Of a stretch of 64,000 bases of DNA, positions 17,256-27,099 are shown piece by piece. Each line of letters opens with the position of its first letter. Position 1 is the stretch's first letter. Where the stretch lies: the NCBI RefSeq assembly GCF_000452705.1, contig NZ_CP007014.1:2294001-2358000 (forward strand), written 5' to 3'. The notes beneath the pieces are model-generated. The model saw only the letters and a list, made by a program, of their open reading frames with translations, was not told where the DNA came from and did not search any database. The position numbers and the translations under genes were made by a program. This DNA is from Pseudomonas syringae CC1557. GTDB taxonomy: Bacteria > Pseudomonadota > Gammaproteobacteria > Pseudomonadales > Pseudomonadaceae.

Positions 17256-17718
17256 AAACAAATGATTTCTCGCTTCTACCCGATAGTCGCTGTTGTCAGA
17301 CAACTGGTCGTCTCTGATGGTGTGGCAAAACGTCGCTGGGGGTCCTGGTTGGCGTTCACGTGGACGCTCATCAAGAGGGGCTTATCAGTCAACTTTTGTA
17401 ATACATCTGCGAAGTACGAAACAGTTGGACATATTGTACGATCAGCGCCCGTATTGATTTTCAGGACTGTATGAATACCCTCCAGGAGCCTCCGAGTTGT
17501 CCTCCTTCCTTCGTTTATGACTGGCCGGTGATGTCCTTTTCGCCGAGCAGGCCGTTCCATTCAAACGTCGATCTACCCAGCCTCTTGCACTGCATCGATT
17601 CCGCCAGGCCTTCGTGTCCAGGCATTGCAACGCCGTGTCTGACGTATCGCCTTGGCGTCTGGTCTACAGTGACCCAAGCCACTCCCCACCATTTTTCCCG
17701 TGAGGCTGCATAACTACC
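17169..17718. other. Intergenic region with no recognised protein gene
   Basis: Open frames here (17262-17474 plus, 17276-17560 minus) overlap each other antisense and have no recognisable domain or ribosome binding site. Apart from the candidate small RNA next to the terminator, nothing stands out. The last part presumably holds the promoter of the TerC/CBS gene. Confidence 0.5.
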
Positions 17719-19287
17719 ATGGAATGGATTGCTGACCCCACCGCATGGCTTGGCCTGCTGACCCTCATCGTGCTGGAACTGGTGCTGGGTATCGACAACC
17801 TGGTGTTCATCGCCATCCTGGCCGACAAGCTGCCGCCAGAACAACGCGACAAGGCCCGTGTCATCGGCCTTTCGCTGGCGCTGATCATGCGCCTTGGCCT
17901 GTTGGCGAGCATCTCCTGGATGGTGACGCTGACCGAGCCGCTGTTCGAGATATTCGATAAAACCTTCTCCGGACGTGACCTGATCATGCTGTTCGGTGGT
18001 GTGTTCCTGTTGTTCAAGGCCACCATGGAATTGCACGAACGGCTGGAAGGCCATGTGGCCCAGCGCGCCGGTAACGCAGCGTATGCGCTGTTCTGGCCTA
18101 TCGTTGCGCAGATTGTCGTACTGGATGCCGTGTTCTCGCTGGACGCCGTCATTACGGCCGTCGGCATGGTCGAGCACCTATCGGTGATGATGATCGCGGT
18201 GATCTTCTCCATCGGCCTGATGATGATTGCCAGCAAGCCGCTGACCAAGTTCGTCAACAGCCGCCCGACGGTGATCATGCTGTGCCTGGGCTTCCTGATG
18301 ATGATCGGTTTCAGCCTGACCGCCGAAGGCCTGGGTTTCCATATTCCCAAGGGCTATCTGTATGCAGCGATTGGCTTCTCGATCCTCATCGAAGTGTTCA
18401 ACCAGATCGCTCGCAAGCGCAGCAAGAAGTCTGCGCATGGCCACCTGCCGCGTCGTGAGCGTGCTGCCCATGTGGTGATGCGCCTGCTGGGTGGTCGCAG
18501 GCTGGAGTCAGGTGATGCCGACGAGGAAATCATCGATATGCTGGAAGGCGAAAGCAGCGAGCCTGTGTTTGATCGCCGCGAGCGGGTGATGATCAGCGGC
18601 GTTCTGCAACTGGCCGAGCGGCAGATTCGCACGGTCATGACCCCGAGGGCCGAGATCGACTACATCGACCTCACCGACCATGCCGAGAAGATTCGCCTGA
18701 AACTGATGCACTCTTCGTACTCGCGATTGCCATTGATCGGCGAGGGCGGCATCGACGAGCCATTGGGCTTTGTGCACAAGAAAGAGCTGTTCAAGGAACT
18801 GCTGTCCGGCAACCAGCCAGACCTGAAGCTGATGTCACGCAAGGCGATCAACCTGCTGGAAAGCTTCACGATCCTCAATGCTCTTGAACAGATGCGCAAG
18901 GAGTCGACCCACATTGCATTCGTGGTCAACGAGTTCGGTGATTTCATCGGCGTCCTGAGCATGACCGACATTCTGGAATCCATCGCCGGTCAGTTGCCGG
19001 ACGCCAGTGAAGTCGAAGGCCCGGACATCGTCGTGCAGGGTGATGAATTCGTGGTGTCGGGTGCCTTGAACCTGAGCCTGATTCGCGAGCGTACCGGCTT
19101 TCAGGCCAAGGCCACCGAGGATTACCAGACCCTGGCCGGCCTGGTCATGAGCCTGCTCGACCGCCTGCCGTCAAAAGGGGACAGCCTGAGCTGGCAGGGC
19201 TGGAACCTGAAAGTGGTCGGTGTGGAAGAGCGACGTGTGACACGGGTAGTGCTGCAAAAGCCGCCCGACAACGGTGCTGGCAAATAA
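17719..19287 (+). CDS. TerC family membrane protein with CBS and CorC/HlyC domains
   Basis: A 522-residue protein. The N-terminal 230 residues form a seven-helix TerC domain ([39 protein letters not shown]). Two CBS motifs follow (about residues 295-420; [13 protein letters not shown] and [16 protein letters not shown]). The C-terminus is a transporter-associated CorC/HlyC domain ([20 protein letters not shown]). The architecture matches the E. coli YegH/YoaE group. TerC proteins are linked to metal-ion export or metallation of secreted proteins; the specific ion here is unknown. A strong terminator follows. Confidence 0.93.
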   Translation: MEWIADPTAWLGLLTLIVLELVLGIDNLVFIAILADKLPPEQRDKARVIGLSLALIMRLGLLASISWMVTLTEPLFEIFDKTFSGRDLIMLFGGVFLLFKATMELHERLEGHVAQRAGNAAYALFWPIVAQIVVLDAVFSLDAVITAVGMVEHLSVMMIAVIFSIGLMMIASKPLTKFVNSRPTVIMLCLGFLMMIGFSLTAEGLGFHIPKGYLYAAIGFSILIEVFNQIARKRSKKSAHGHLPRRERAAHVVMRLLGGRRLESGDADEEIIDMLEGESSEPVFDRRERVMISGVLQLAERQIRTVMTPRAEIDYIDLTDHAEKIRLKLMHSSYSRLPLIGEGGIDEPLGFVHKKELFKELLSGNQPDLKLMSRKAINLLESFTILNALEQMRKESTHIAFVVNEFGDFIGVLSMTDILESIAGQLPDASEVEGPDIVVQGDEFVVSGALNLSLIRERTGFQAKATEDYQTLAGLVMSLLDRLPSKGDSLSWQGWNLKVVGVEERRVTRVVLQKPPDNGAGK

Positions 19288-19298
19288 GCGCCGAGCTA

Positions 19299-19339
19299 TA
19301 AAAAACGGGGCCTTCTCCAGTGAGCAGGCCCCGTTTTCA
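19299..19339. terminator. Bidirectional terminator between TerC/CBS and GNAT genes
   Basis: AAAACGGGGCC (19302-19312) pairs with GGCCCCGTTTT (19327-19337), with an A tract before and a T tract after. It can serve both convergent genes. Confidence 0.85.
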
Positions 19340-19353
19340 TGTGTGCGCCACAC

Positions 19354-19932
19354 TCATTTTCGACGCGGGCGCGACACCACTGATTCGATATTCTTGCGCC
19401 CGATCAGCCTGGCTTGAGCAGGTTCTGCAGCCACTGGCGGCGCTTCAGCCAGCCACTTGAACATCACCAGACAATCCACCAGCCCCAACCGTGCATGACG
19501 GTAAGCCTTCGGCAAACGCCCGACCGTTTCAAAACCCAGCTTGGCCCACAGTGCAACCGCTACCTCGTTGCTGGCGACCACCGAATTGAACTGCATCGCC
19601 AGAAACCCACTGTCCCGCGCCAGTTGCTGCGAATGCTCACACATCAGCCGCGCTACACCACGACCCCGCGCTGCGTCCGTCACCATATAGCCGCAATTGC
19701 AGACGTGATCACCCGGTCCTGCCGCATTGGCCTTGAGGTAATAGCTGCCCAGTAACTGGCCGTCTTCTTCGGCAATCAGGGTGTGCAGCGGTAGCGTCAT
19801 CCACAGATTGCGCGCTTGCTCCTGAGTGAGCGCAGGATCGTAAGCGTAGGTTTCCTGAGCGACAACGACAGCCTGAAAGGTGGGCCAGAAGCGCTCGAAG
19901 TCTTCCGGGGTCATGGGGCGGATCTGGATCAT
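19354..19932 (-). CDS. GNAT family N-acetyltransferase
   Basis: A 192-residue acetyltransferase. The acetyl-CoA pyrophosphate loop is GRGVARLMCEHSQQLA, preceded by the beta-4 strand CNCGYMVTDAARG. ASNEVAVALWAKLGFETVGR is the usual C-terminal end of the fold. Acceptor substrate unknown. The last 25 residues are an added basic tail. Confidence 0.9.
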   Translation of the reverse strand: MIQIRPMTPEDFERFWPTFQAVVVAQETYAYDPALTQEQARNLWMTLPLHTLIAEEDGQLLGSYYLKANAAGPGDHVCNCGYMVTDAARGRGVARLMCEHSQQLARDSGFLAMQFNSVVASNEVAVALWAKLGFETVGRLPKAYRHARLGLVDCLVMFKWLAEAPPVAAEPAQARLIGRKNIESVVSRPRRK

Positions 19933-19989
19933 GAGTGGCCTGGGTGAAAGTGGGCTTGAATTGAGGGGCTGTACGTTATCTTGGGTGCG

Positions 19990-20733
19990 CTACCACTTCC
20001 AGGCTTTTTCGGTGAACTCAGCAGTGGAGGGGAGCACGCTGTGAAGGAAATTCAGGTACTTGTTGAACAGTGCCTCGTGCTGGAAGCGGGCCTCGAAGCC
20101 GAGTGTGACGTCAGTGCGGTGAGTGACGATCATCAGGCGTTTGCGGTCGACGGTGACGAAGTTGTACTCGCCCCATGGCAGGCTTTGTTCGTGGTGGATG
20201 GGGTTTTCCCAGTTAAGTAGCTTGATGGCTGCGATAAAGGCCATGGCGACAGGGCCGACGAGGAAGAGCAGTGAGCCGGTTAGGATGGCTACCATGACGA
20301 ATAACAGAATGACGGCTATCGCGATGCATTTGAAAAAGGAGGAGGCGAAGTTGGGGTAGTGGAGGTAGTACTCAAGGTGGGCTCTGTCGGTTTTGATGGT
20401 GTAGTTGTAGATGGTTTTTTGGCGCACGCCTAGAGCTATGATATAGATGGCGGCGCCTGCGAAGGTATACACCAGATAAAGTGCATCAGAGGGAGTCTCC
20501 AGATAGACATCCCGGCCGAGCCATATGCAGAAGCTCATGGGCAGTGCGCATATAAATATCGTACCTAGCTGGGTCCAAAATATTTCATTGGGGGATCTTG
20601 CCATGGTTTTTATTGACCAGTTAAAAATATCATTGCCCGCTAGGCTCGGACTGATTGTTTCAGTATTATCTGAATCATCATTGATGTTGTGTGTGGTTTT
20701 TTGCAAGTTAGGCGCTGTCGTTTTTTCAGTCAT
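19990..20733 (-). CDS. Membrane protein, putative immunity to the adjacent T6SS toxin
   Basis: 247 residues from the ATG at 20733 (a TTG codon precedes it). It has a polar 40-residue N-terminus, two hydrophobic helices (LGTIFICALPMSFCIWLG; LYLVYTFAGAAIYIIALGV), then a longer hydrophobic region (IAVILLFVMVAILTGSLLFL and beyond), and a C-terminal soluble part. It starts five bases after the stop of the VasX-like toxin gene. For VasX in Vibrio cholerae the gene after the toxin (tsiV2) encodes a membrane immunity protein, so position and topology suggest the same role here. I see no sequence motif that proves it. Confidence 0.7.
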   Translation of the reverse strand: MTEKTTAPNLQKTTHNINDDSDNTETISPSLAGNDIFNWSIKTMARSPNEIFWTQLGTIFICALPMSFCIWLGRDVYLETPSDALYLVYTFAGAAIYIIALGVRQKTIYNYTIKTDRAHLEYYLHYPNFASSFFKCIAIAVILLFVMVAILTGSLLFLVGPVAMAFIAAIKLLNWENPIHHEQSLPWGEYNFVTVDRKRLMIVTHRTDVTLGFEARFQHEALFNKYLNFLHSVLPSTAEFTEKAWKW

Positions 20734-20738
20734 CAATG

Positions 20739-23700
20739 TTATTCCGCTATTTCAAGGGCCAACGTGCTGGCTCGGTTGGATGCTTTTATCTCCAGTTCGG
20801 TGTGCGCCAGCCCGTCGGCTGCTGTATCACCCTTGCTATTAAGCTCCAGTTGAAACAGATAGCCTACATCCTGTTGTCCAGGCTCTATCAGGCTGTCGGG
20901 ATACCATATCTGTAGTTCCAGATACGTTGCGTCTTTCCCAAGAGGTACCCAGGTTTCCCATACAATGTCTTCACCTTCAGGAGGCATAAGCGGAAATGTG
21001 AAATCTTCTTGGGCTTGGCGAGCTGGCTTATTGACAAGATTTTTGAATTGATCAACCTTCTTGAACTGTCCTCTGTCGAGAAAGGGGTCGAGTATCGGGT
21101 CATCAATTTTGGCTACAGGCAGTACGCCCAGTGGACGTTCACTACTGATGATATTAAAATGTACGGATTGTCCGCGCACTGCGCTTGGCAGAAGAATTTG
21201 CACGCCAGCACCGTATTGCACCGGAGCACTATAGGGGGTATCTCTACCAAAATAATGATCTTCGTCGCGTGTGGTGCTTTTAACATGAACCTGAGGGCTC
21301 AGCTGTATTGTGAGCAGAGCAAGTTTTTCTTCAAGTTGACCACCTGCATCTGCTGGGTAACGATAATTGATTGATTTGGACCAGCTGCATCTCTGCAGCC
21401 ACCATCCAACGCTATCTTGCTTGAAGTAATTTAACGCCATGGAGGTCAATAGATAAATCACACCTGTTAGCAGAATTGCTACGCTAAACCACGGGCTCAT
21501 TGCAACCAATGTATATGAACTTGCGGGAAGAAATCCTGCGGCGACCTGGAATGTGCTGCCCGCCGCCATAAGTCCTACTGAGCCAAATTTTATACGTGTT
21601 GCAGTTGCCTCTTCAGTTGTTTTTGTTTTAGTCAGGTCATCATAGATGTCTATTAGCTCCAACATGGCCGCCGCTATCCCAAACGCCCCCATCGCCACCA
21701 TCGAAACCCGGAACCCGCTTATCGCTTCCCCCCACTCGAGATTACCCCTTGCCTTCCAGTACCCCGAGGACCTGTCCAGAATTCCGACATTTCTGCCATC
21801 AATCAATACCGGCGTCGCATCCTTGATCACGCGCCAGGGCGCCTCGACAAACACCGCCATCAACAGGTTAAAGCTATACCCCAACCCATAGGTAACCTTG
21901 CCAATGTCCTTCAGACTGAAATCCCCATCTTTCGTCAGGTCCCGATAGGTGAGGGCGGTATTGATGAAGTTGACCATGATCACGCCCCAGGTGATCGAGC
22001 CCGCGATACCGCCCAGCTTGTCGATCCAGCGTTTGGCGTGGGCGAGCCAGTCCTTGGTAATGGCTTTGCCGGTCTGGAAGTACTGGCGAATTTCGTCCTG
22101 CAACTGCTTCGCATATTCTTTGTTCTGAAAGTCGAGCAGGGCGGGCATGCTCAGTTCATGCAGACGAAGTCTTTCCCTCAGGGCATTCAGGTGGTTGGCG
22201 GTGCTTTTGCGGGTGTTGTAGGCGGTCGGGTAGAGCCAGCTGCGGCGAGTGTCGCTGATCTGTTTGTTAAGCACCTGCCACTCACGTATCCACTGTTTGA
22301 GCCTGGTGAAGACCTGTGGATTGATCGCGATACGTGTCGGCGAATCAAGCAGGACCTGACCGATCAACAGCGTGCGAATCAGGGCAACGATGTTCTGCTT
22401 TTTGCCAATTGCGTGGCGGCTGTCGATAGGCACCCACGCCAGCAGGATACTTTCAAGTGTCGCCTTGCCTGCGCCGCTGGCCAGTTCGCCGAGTGCTTTG
22501 AAGGTGTCTTGAACCGGTTGCTTCAGTGCCTTCATCCACGGTTTGTCGGCAAAGCCCTGATGATTGAGGGCGCCATTGAGCTCGCCGATGCGCGTGGCCA
22601 GGTTAGTCACGTCGCCGAGGCCGTTGAGCAGTGCATTGGCTTCCTGATGCAGGGCGTCTTTAAGCGCGGGCGAGAAGCCATAGCGCAAGGTGCCAAACAG
22701 GCTGCTGGTGTTGGCTTCCTGTTCGGCAAGCCAGGCGCTGGCTGCGTTGTCCTGCGCGTAGATGATCTGCAGATTGAGCAGGATCATTTGCAGGTACAGC
22801 AGGGTGTTCGGGTGAGTGGTGTCGATGAACAGCTTGAGTGGTTCTGTGCCCAGGTATGTCGACCACTGGCGGAAATCGCTTTGTGTGTCACGCACCTGTT
22901 GCAGCAGTGTGTCGCCGGCCGGCAGATGATGCAGGAGGTACTGACGCGCACCTGTCAGATCGACTTCGCGCCGCCATTTATGGCGATCCTTCCAGACTTG
23001 CGCGTCCTGTTCGGAAGGTGCGCTACCATAACGCGCTTCAATGGATTTGCGCATGTCTAAACTTTTGAACATGTCCGGCAGCACCAGAAAGTCTCCGGGC
23101 ACCGAGCTGCTGTTGATCTGCGCCTCTTCAATGATGCATTGATCAAACCAGGCCTCGACGTCGCTCAGGTACTGGTGCGTTCCAGCCGCATCACCGCGTA
23201 CCGATGCGGGCAGTTTCTCCGGTTCGCTTTCAGCGCCACACAGCGTGGTAACGGTCTGGGCGATCTGAATCTTGTGTTCGTGTTCGGCTTGCCAGTTGCG
23301 GCATGCCGCCTGATCGGCGGCCAGTTGCATGCCCAGGTCATTGAAAACGGCCAACGGGTCGTCAAGGGCGATGAGCAGCGAGCTGTCCTTGTCGTCCACG
23401 CTGCCCAGCCAGAAAACGTCAGCGCCGACAGGCGAAAACAACGATGTGGCCTCGTCGCCGGATGGCGAACGGGCAGTGGGAATCGCCGAATCTGCAAAAC
23501 GGCCGTCGTCAATAACGTTGCCTTTGTCGACATCCGCCACGGCCTCTGCGATGTGGTTTAGCGGCAGGGTGTCCGGCTCGGCCATGGTGATGCAGTAGCG
23601 GGGCAGGTCCAGCGCTTTCATCCATAACGCGCGACTCGGCGGGTTGGAGCGCATGTGCTCGCATATACGCCATGTCCACTGGAGCGGCGAAAACGCGATG

Positions 23701-24122
23701 TGCAGCCGGTTGCTGCGCGGGTAGAGCAGGAACGGTTTGCCGTCAGTGCCACCGCTTCGCTGATCGCTGCCCACCTGCGCGTCGCTCCAGACGATTTTGC
23801 TCAGATGGCCGTCAGCGGCAGACACTGCGTATTCATGCAGCGTTCCGGCTGTTTCGTCGAAGACGTAAACGTAGCCGTCGTACAGTTGGCGCAAGGTGTA
23901 ACTGCGCGTTTTCAACGTCGGCAGGCTGGCCCATTTACCGTCTTTGGGCAGCGGTTTCAATTGTTTGGGATCAGCATCATAGCGCGAGCGATCCAGCGCA
24001 TAGCGCACCGGCACGATAGCGATGCTCGGCCCCTTGAAGGGGCACAGGCTGGTCGCCGTAGCCGGAGTCTTGTCGAAGCATGCTGCACGTCGTTGTTGGC
24101 GCGTGCCGTTTTTATCGGTCAT
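20739..24122 (-). CDS. VasX-like T6SS effector (BTH_I2691 family)
   Basis: 1127 residues from the ATG at 24122; the start overlaps the end of the DUF4123 gene by 11 bases. The N-terminal 250 residues resemble the VasX N-terminal/MIX-type region (IAIVPVRYALDRSRYD; LRQLYDGYVYVFDE; LHIAFSPLQWTWRICEHM). A long helical middle follows. Several hydrophobic segments lie between about residues 700 and 895 (ITWGVIMVNFINTALTY; VAMGAFGIAAAMLELID; VAILLTGVIYLLTSMALNYF). The last 200 residues are soluble and rich in beta-type sequence. VasX is a pore-forming toxin delivered by VgrG, so membrane depolarisation of target cells is a reasonable expectation. The activity is inferred. Confidence 0.88.
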   Translation of the reverse strand: MTDKNGTRQQRRAACFDKTPATATSLCPFKGPSIAIVPVRYALDRSRYDADPKQLKPLPKDGKWASLPTLKTRSYTLRQLYDGYVYVFDETAGTLHEYAVSAADGHLSKIVWSDAQVGSDQRSGGTDGKPFLLYPRSNRLHIAFSPLQWTWRICEHMRSNPPSRALWMKALDLPRYCITMAEPDTLPLNHIAEAVADVDKGNVIDDGRFADSAIPTARSPSGDEATSLFSPVGADVFWLGSVDDKDSSLLIALDDPLAVFNDLGMQLAADQAACRNWQAEHEHKIQIAQTVTTLCGAESEPEKLPASVRGDAAGTHQYLSDVEAWFDQCIIEEAQINSSSVPGDFLVLPDMFKSLDMRKSIEARYGSAPSEQDAQVWKDRHKWRREVDLTGARQYLLHHLPAGDTLLQQVRDTQSDFRQWSTYLGTEPLKLFIDTTHPNTLLYLQMILLNLQIIYAQDNAASAWLAEQEANTSSLFGTLRYGFSPALKDALHQEANALLNGLGDVTNLATRIGELNGALNHQGFADKPWMKALKQPVQDTFKALGELASGAGKATLESILLAWVPIDSRHAIGKKQNIVALIRTLLIGQVLLDSPTRIAINPQVFTRLKQWIREWQVLNKQISDTRRSWLYPTAYNTRKSTANHLNALRERLRLHELSMPALLDFQNKEYAKQLQDEIRQYFQTGKAITKDWLAHAKRWIDKLGGIAGSITWGVIMVNFINTALTYRDLTKDGDFSLKDIGKVTYGLGYSFNLLMAVFVEAPWRVIKDATPVLIDGRNVGILDRSSGYWKARGNLEWGEAISGFRVSMVAMGAFGIAAAMLELIDIYDDLTKTKTTEEATATRIKFGSVGLMAAGSTFQVAAGFLPASSYTLVAMSPWFSVAILLTGVIYLLTSMALNYFKQDSVGWWLQRCSWSKSINYRYPADAGGQLEEKLALLTIQLSPQVHVKSTTRDEDHYFGRDTPYSAPVQYGAGVQILLPSAVRGQSVHFNIISSERPLGVLPVAKIDDPILDPFLDRGQFKKVDQFKNLVNKPARQAQEDFTFPLMPPEGEDIVWETWVPLGKDATYLELQIWYPDSLIEPGQQDVGYLFQLELNSKGDTAADGLAHTELEIKASNRASTLALEIAE

Positions 24123-24993
24123 GCCGGGTGCCCTTGTCTTCATGAAGTTTCTGGCGGTATTCATCGAGCGAGTTGACGCGCAGCTCTGGTGGCATGTGTT
24201 GAAGTTGGGGGGGCAGGGTCTGCCATAACTGATAGGGGCTTTGTGGGTCACTCACAAAATTCAGCCCCCACGCGTGGCAGATATCTGCCCATGTCGCTAA
24301 CGCGTACTCGCTGACCAGTCCACACTCAGAGCCGCTGTCCACAGCTCGCTTCAGCCATATGGCTATCTGATCTTCGGTCAGGTTCGCAAAAGCCTGCGGA
24401 TCCTGCTCTTTCAGCCAGTTATGAATACGGTCTTCAAAGAGCCATCGATAGCATTCTTTCAGGGCAAGTAACTGTGGCTCGCCCAGCAGAGCGAAATGTT
24501 CTTGCCAGCGTTTTTTCGGATGCTGGTTAACAAATGTTGCAGGTAGTGAAGAGGGGTTGTGCTGCCAGGCATGCCTCGGAAGCTGCACCCAAAGCTGATT
24601 GATAGGCCCCAATATCTGGCTTATATGCTCGTTGTCGTAAGTGGATAACCAGTAGTGCATCACCAGCGGATCCGCAAAGCGCAGGAGGCTTGAATTGCCG
24701 AGGTAGTCGAATGGGCATAGAAACCGGCACAGGTGCTCGGCTACATTTTTCAGGGAGGCATTGCTGGAAAATATACTCGCGTCAGTTCGTAACGTGGTTG
24801 GCTCAAGCCATTCGCGAATCAGCGAAGATTCTGGTGGAACCCTCACCAGCACAGGGCCCTGATTCATGACCGCTGACCAACGCGTTCCCAGATACAGCGG
24901 CATGATCTCCATAGGCTCGGCACACTGATACAACTGCTTGATTGCATCAGGCCGCAACACTCCGTCAATCAGCAGGTAGTTGGCCTGATTCAT
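24112..24993 (-). CDS. DUF4123 protein, T6SS effector adaptor/chaperone
   Basis: 293 residues from MNQANYLLIDGVL; the ATG at 24993 overlaps the vgrG stop (ATGA). The N-terminal half is a DUF4123 domain (LYQCAEPMEIMPLYLGTRW; GPVLVRVPPESSLI; LLRFADPLVMHYWL). DUF4123 proteins (Tap/TEC type) load a specific effector onto its cognate VgrG. The position between vgrG and the VasX-like gene, with overlaps on both sides, fits exactly that role. The C-terminal 150 residues are less conserved and probably contact the effector. Confidence 0.9.
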   Translation of the reverse strand: MNQANYLLIDGVLRPDAIKQLYQCAEPMEIMPLYLGTRWSAVMNQGPVLVRVPPESSLIREWLEPTTLRTDASIFSSNASLKNVAEHLCRFLCPFDYLGNSSLLRFADPLVMHYWLSTYDNEHISQILGPINQLWVQLPRHAWQHNPSSLPATFVNQHPKKRWQEHFALLGEPQLLALKECYRWLFEDRIHNWLKEQDPQAFANLTEDQIAIWLKRAVDSGSECGLVSEYALATWADICHAWGLNFVSDPQSPYQLWQTLPPQLQHMPPELRVNSLDEYRQKLHEDKGTRHDR

Positions 24994-27032
24994 GACGTGG
25001 CTTCCGCGGCTGCTCGCTCGCATTGCTCGCAAAACGGAGTGCGCTTTATTGTCCGTGCTTGTGCGGGAGTCAGCAGCTCCCCGGCTTTTGCTGCATCGGC
25101 ATGCTTTACCAGGCCTGGCAGCAACGGTGCGACACCCGAACCATTACCAGCGATGCCACCCGAGTTGAGCTTCACCTGTGGGCCCATGATCGTTACACCA
25201 CCGGCGTCCAGCTTAATGAAGGAGCCAGCGACTTTGAGGGTGATCTCCAATCCTGCTTCGATTACCAGTTTGCTTCCGGCTTTTATGTGAATCTCTCTTC
25301 CGGCCTCCGCCAGCAATCTATCGCCCACGTTGATGTGTTGTGTTCCGGCCACCGTCAGATGGTCATTCATTTTGAGCTCAGTCAGCCGGTCGCCATCAAC
25401 GGTCCGATGCTCCTCTGCCTTGAACTCGCTGTAGCTATTGGCTTCAACCCGGTCATAGCGCTCATGACCGACGTTGATTGTCTGATCGTGCCTGATGTGT
25501 TGCTCCCAGTCGCGCTGGGCATGAAGGTAGATCTGTTCCTGGCCGGTCCGGTCCTCTATGCGCAGTTCGTTCGAGCCTTCGCCGCCAGGGCTACTCAAGG
25601 TTTTGAACACACTGCGGGTCTGATGCGCGGGCAAATCGTAGGGCGGGACATGCTCGGCGTGGTACAGGCAGCCGCTGATCAGCGGCCGGTCGGGGTCGCC
25701 CTCAAGAAAGGTCACCAGCACTTCCATGCCGACTCGCGGGATGACCATGCCGCCGTAACGATGGCCGGCCCAGCTGGACGAAACCCGCAGCCAGCAACTG
25801 CTGCGGTCATCGCCCTGGCCTTCGCGATCCCAATGAAACTGCACCTTGACCCTGCCGTGCTTGTCGCAGTGGATTTCCTGATCTTTCGGGCCGGTGACCA
25901 CGGCGGTCTGGCTGCCGAAAATCCTCGGCTTGGGGTGACGCAGGGAAGGGCGGTACAGCGTCTTCCATGGCGTGGCCAGAAACGTATTGCGATAGCCCTG
26001 ATGAAAGTCGTCATCGCCCTTGCCAATAGATGATGATTCCTCCAGCACCTGCGGCTGACGGCCTTCGTGGCGCACTTCGGTCAGTAGCCAGAGGTCGTTC
26101 CAGTCCTGGTTGGGATGTTCGCTCAGCTGTAGAAAATGACCGCTGACCAGTCGGGGCTGATTACTGTGTCCCTCGCCGAGCCGGTAATCGTGGCGGTGCC
26201 GTTCAAGCGCACGTATGGCCAAATGTGCACCCCGATCACGATGGCTGAAGCCGCTGGGGTAATCGTAGTGCTCAAGGTCTGGGTGGTCCTCATCCTGTGC
26301 CGAGCCCTCCATGGTCAGGAATGGTTTTTCAAAATGGTAATCGCGCCGGGTAGCGCTACTGGAGCGGGTTTCCAGACGCAACTGGAAATGCCTGATCACC
26401 GGATCGTCGGCGGCCATGCCGGTGTCTTGCTTGTAGGTCACCGGCCCCAGTTTCGCGAACACCGTCTGGTCATCGCCAAACACCAGCTGATGCGCTGTCG
26501 GGCTGTGTTCAAAGTGGTAATGCAGACCTTCCTCTTCACACAGTCGCTGGACGAAGTGCAGATCAGACTCGCCATACTGCACGCAGTATTCTCGCTCCGG
26601 GTACGTTGCGCCGAGTTCGAAGCGGTAGGCGTTGGCCAGCAGACGGTGATCTTCCAGCACCTGGGCGATGATCTGCGGCACCGTCTTGTGCTGGAAAATG
26701 CGTTGATTGGTGCGGTGACCCAGTCGGGCCAGATGCGGTCGCAACGTGATTGCGTAATGCGTCAGGCGCGCGCCGGAATCGCCTTGTGCTATGCGATCAA
26801 CCAACCCGTGGACGCCGCTGCCATCGGGGCTGAATTGCAAAAAAGCCGGGTGCCCAAGCAGGCTTTCAAGTTCCAGCGATGCACACTCGCTGACCAGTTC
26901 CAGCGTAAAGCAGAAGGGCTGGCTGATGGCTTCGTGGCCGGTGAATGCAAGTACCTGAAAGCCATGATCAGTGCCGTCGGGGCTATCAAGGCTTAGGGTC
27001 AGGTGTTTTGAGTGGGCAGACTTCGCCTTCAT
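24990..27032 (-). CDS. vgrG: T6SS spike protein VgrG (TssI)
   Basis: 680 residues from the ATG at 27032, preceded by AGGAGG six bases upstream; the frame is open 79 codons further but that part covers the end of hcp antisense of any homology. It has a gp27-like N-terminal half (HYAITLRPHLARLGHRTNQR; YGESDLHFVQRLCEEEGLHY), then a gp5-like OB domain (KVQFHWDREGQGDDRSSCWL; GGMVIPRVGMEVLV), then the repetitive beta-helix needle. About 50 C-terminal residues (TPFCEQCERAAAEA) extend past the needle and probably recruit the DUF4123/VasX pair. No enzymatic extension is visible. Confidence 0.95.
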   Translation of the reverse strand: MKAKSAHSKHLTLSLDSPDGTDHGFQVLAFTGHEAISQPFCFTLELVSECASLELESLLGHPAFLQFSPDGSGVHGLVDRIAQGDSGARLTHYAITLRPHLARLGHRTNQRIFQHKTVPQIIAQVLEDHRLLANAYRFELGATYPEREYCVQYGESDLHFVQRLCEEEGLHYHFEHSPTAHQLVFGDDQTVFAKLGPVTYKQDTGMAADDPVIRHFQLRLETRSSSATRRDYHFEKPFLTMEGSAQDEDHPDLEHYDYPSGFSHRDRGAHLAIRALERHRHDYRLGEGHSNQPRLVSGHFLQLSEHPNQDWNDLWLLTEVRHEGRQPQVLEESSSIGKGDDDFHQGYRNTFLATPWKTLYRPSLRHPKPRIFGSQTAVVTGPKDQEIHCDKHGRVKVQFHWDREGQGDDRSSCWLRVSSSWAGHRYGGMVIPRVGMEVLVTFLEGDPDRPLISGCLYHAEHVPPYDLPAHQTRSVFKTLSSPGGEGSNELRIEDRTGQEQIYLHAQRDWEQHIRHDQTINVGHERYDRVEANSYSEFKAEEHRTVDGDRLTELKMNDHLTVAGTQHINVGDRLLAEAGREIHIKAGSKLVIEAGLEITLKVAGSFIKLDAGGVTIMGPQVKLNSGGIAGNGSGVAPLLPGLVKHADAAKAGELLTPAQARTIKRTPFCEQCERAAAEATS

Positions 27033-27099
27033 AGGGGCCTCCTGTTTAGCCGTTCGCTGAGAGTCCCATCGATCCGGGCAGATCGACGGGACAGGAGGA

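Noticed and set aside
22038..23060. 340-codon plus-strand frame inside the toxin gene
   Set aside because: It is antisense to the VasX-like gene, which has clear family similarity; no independent support.
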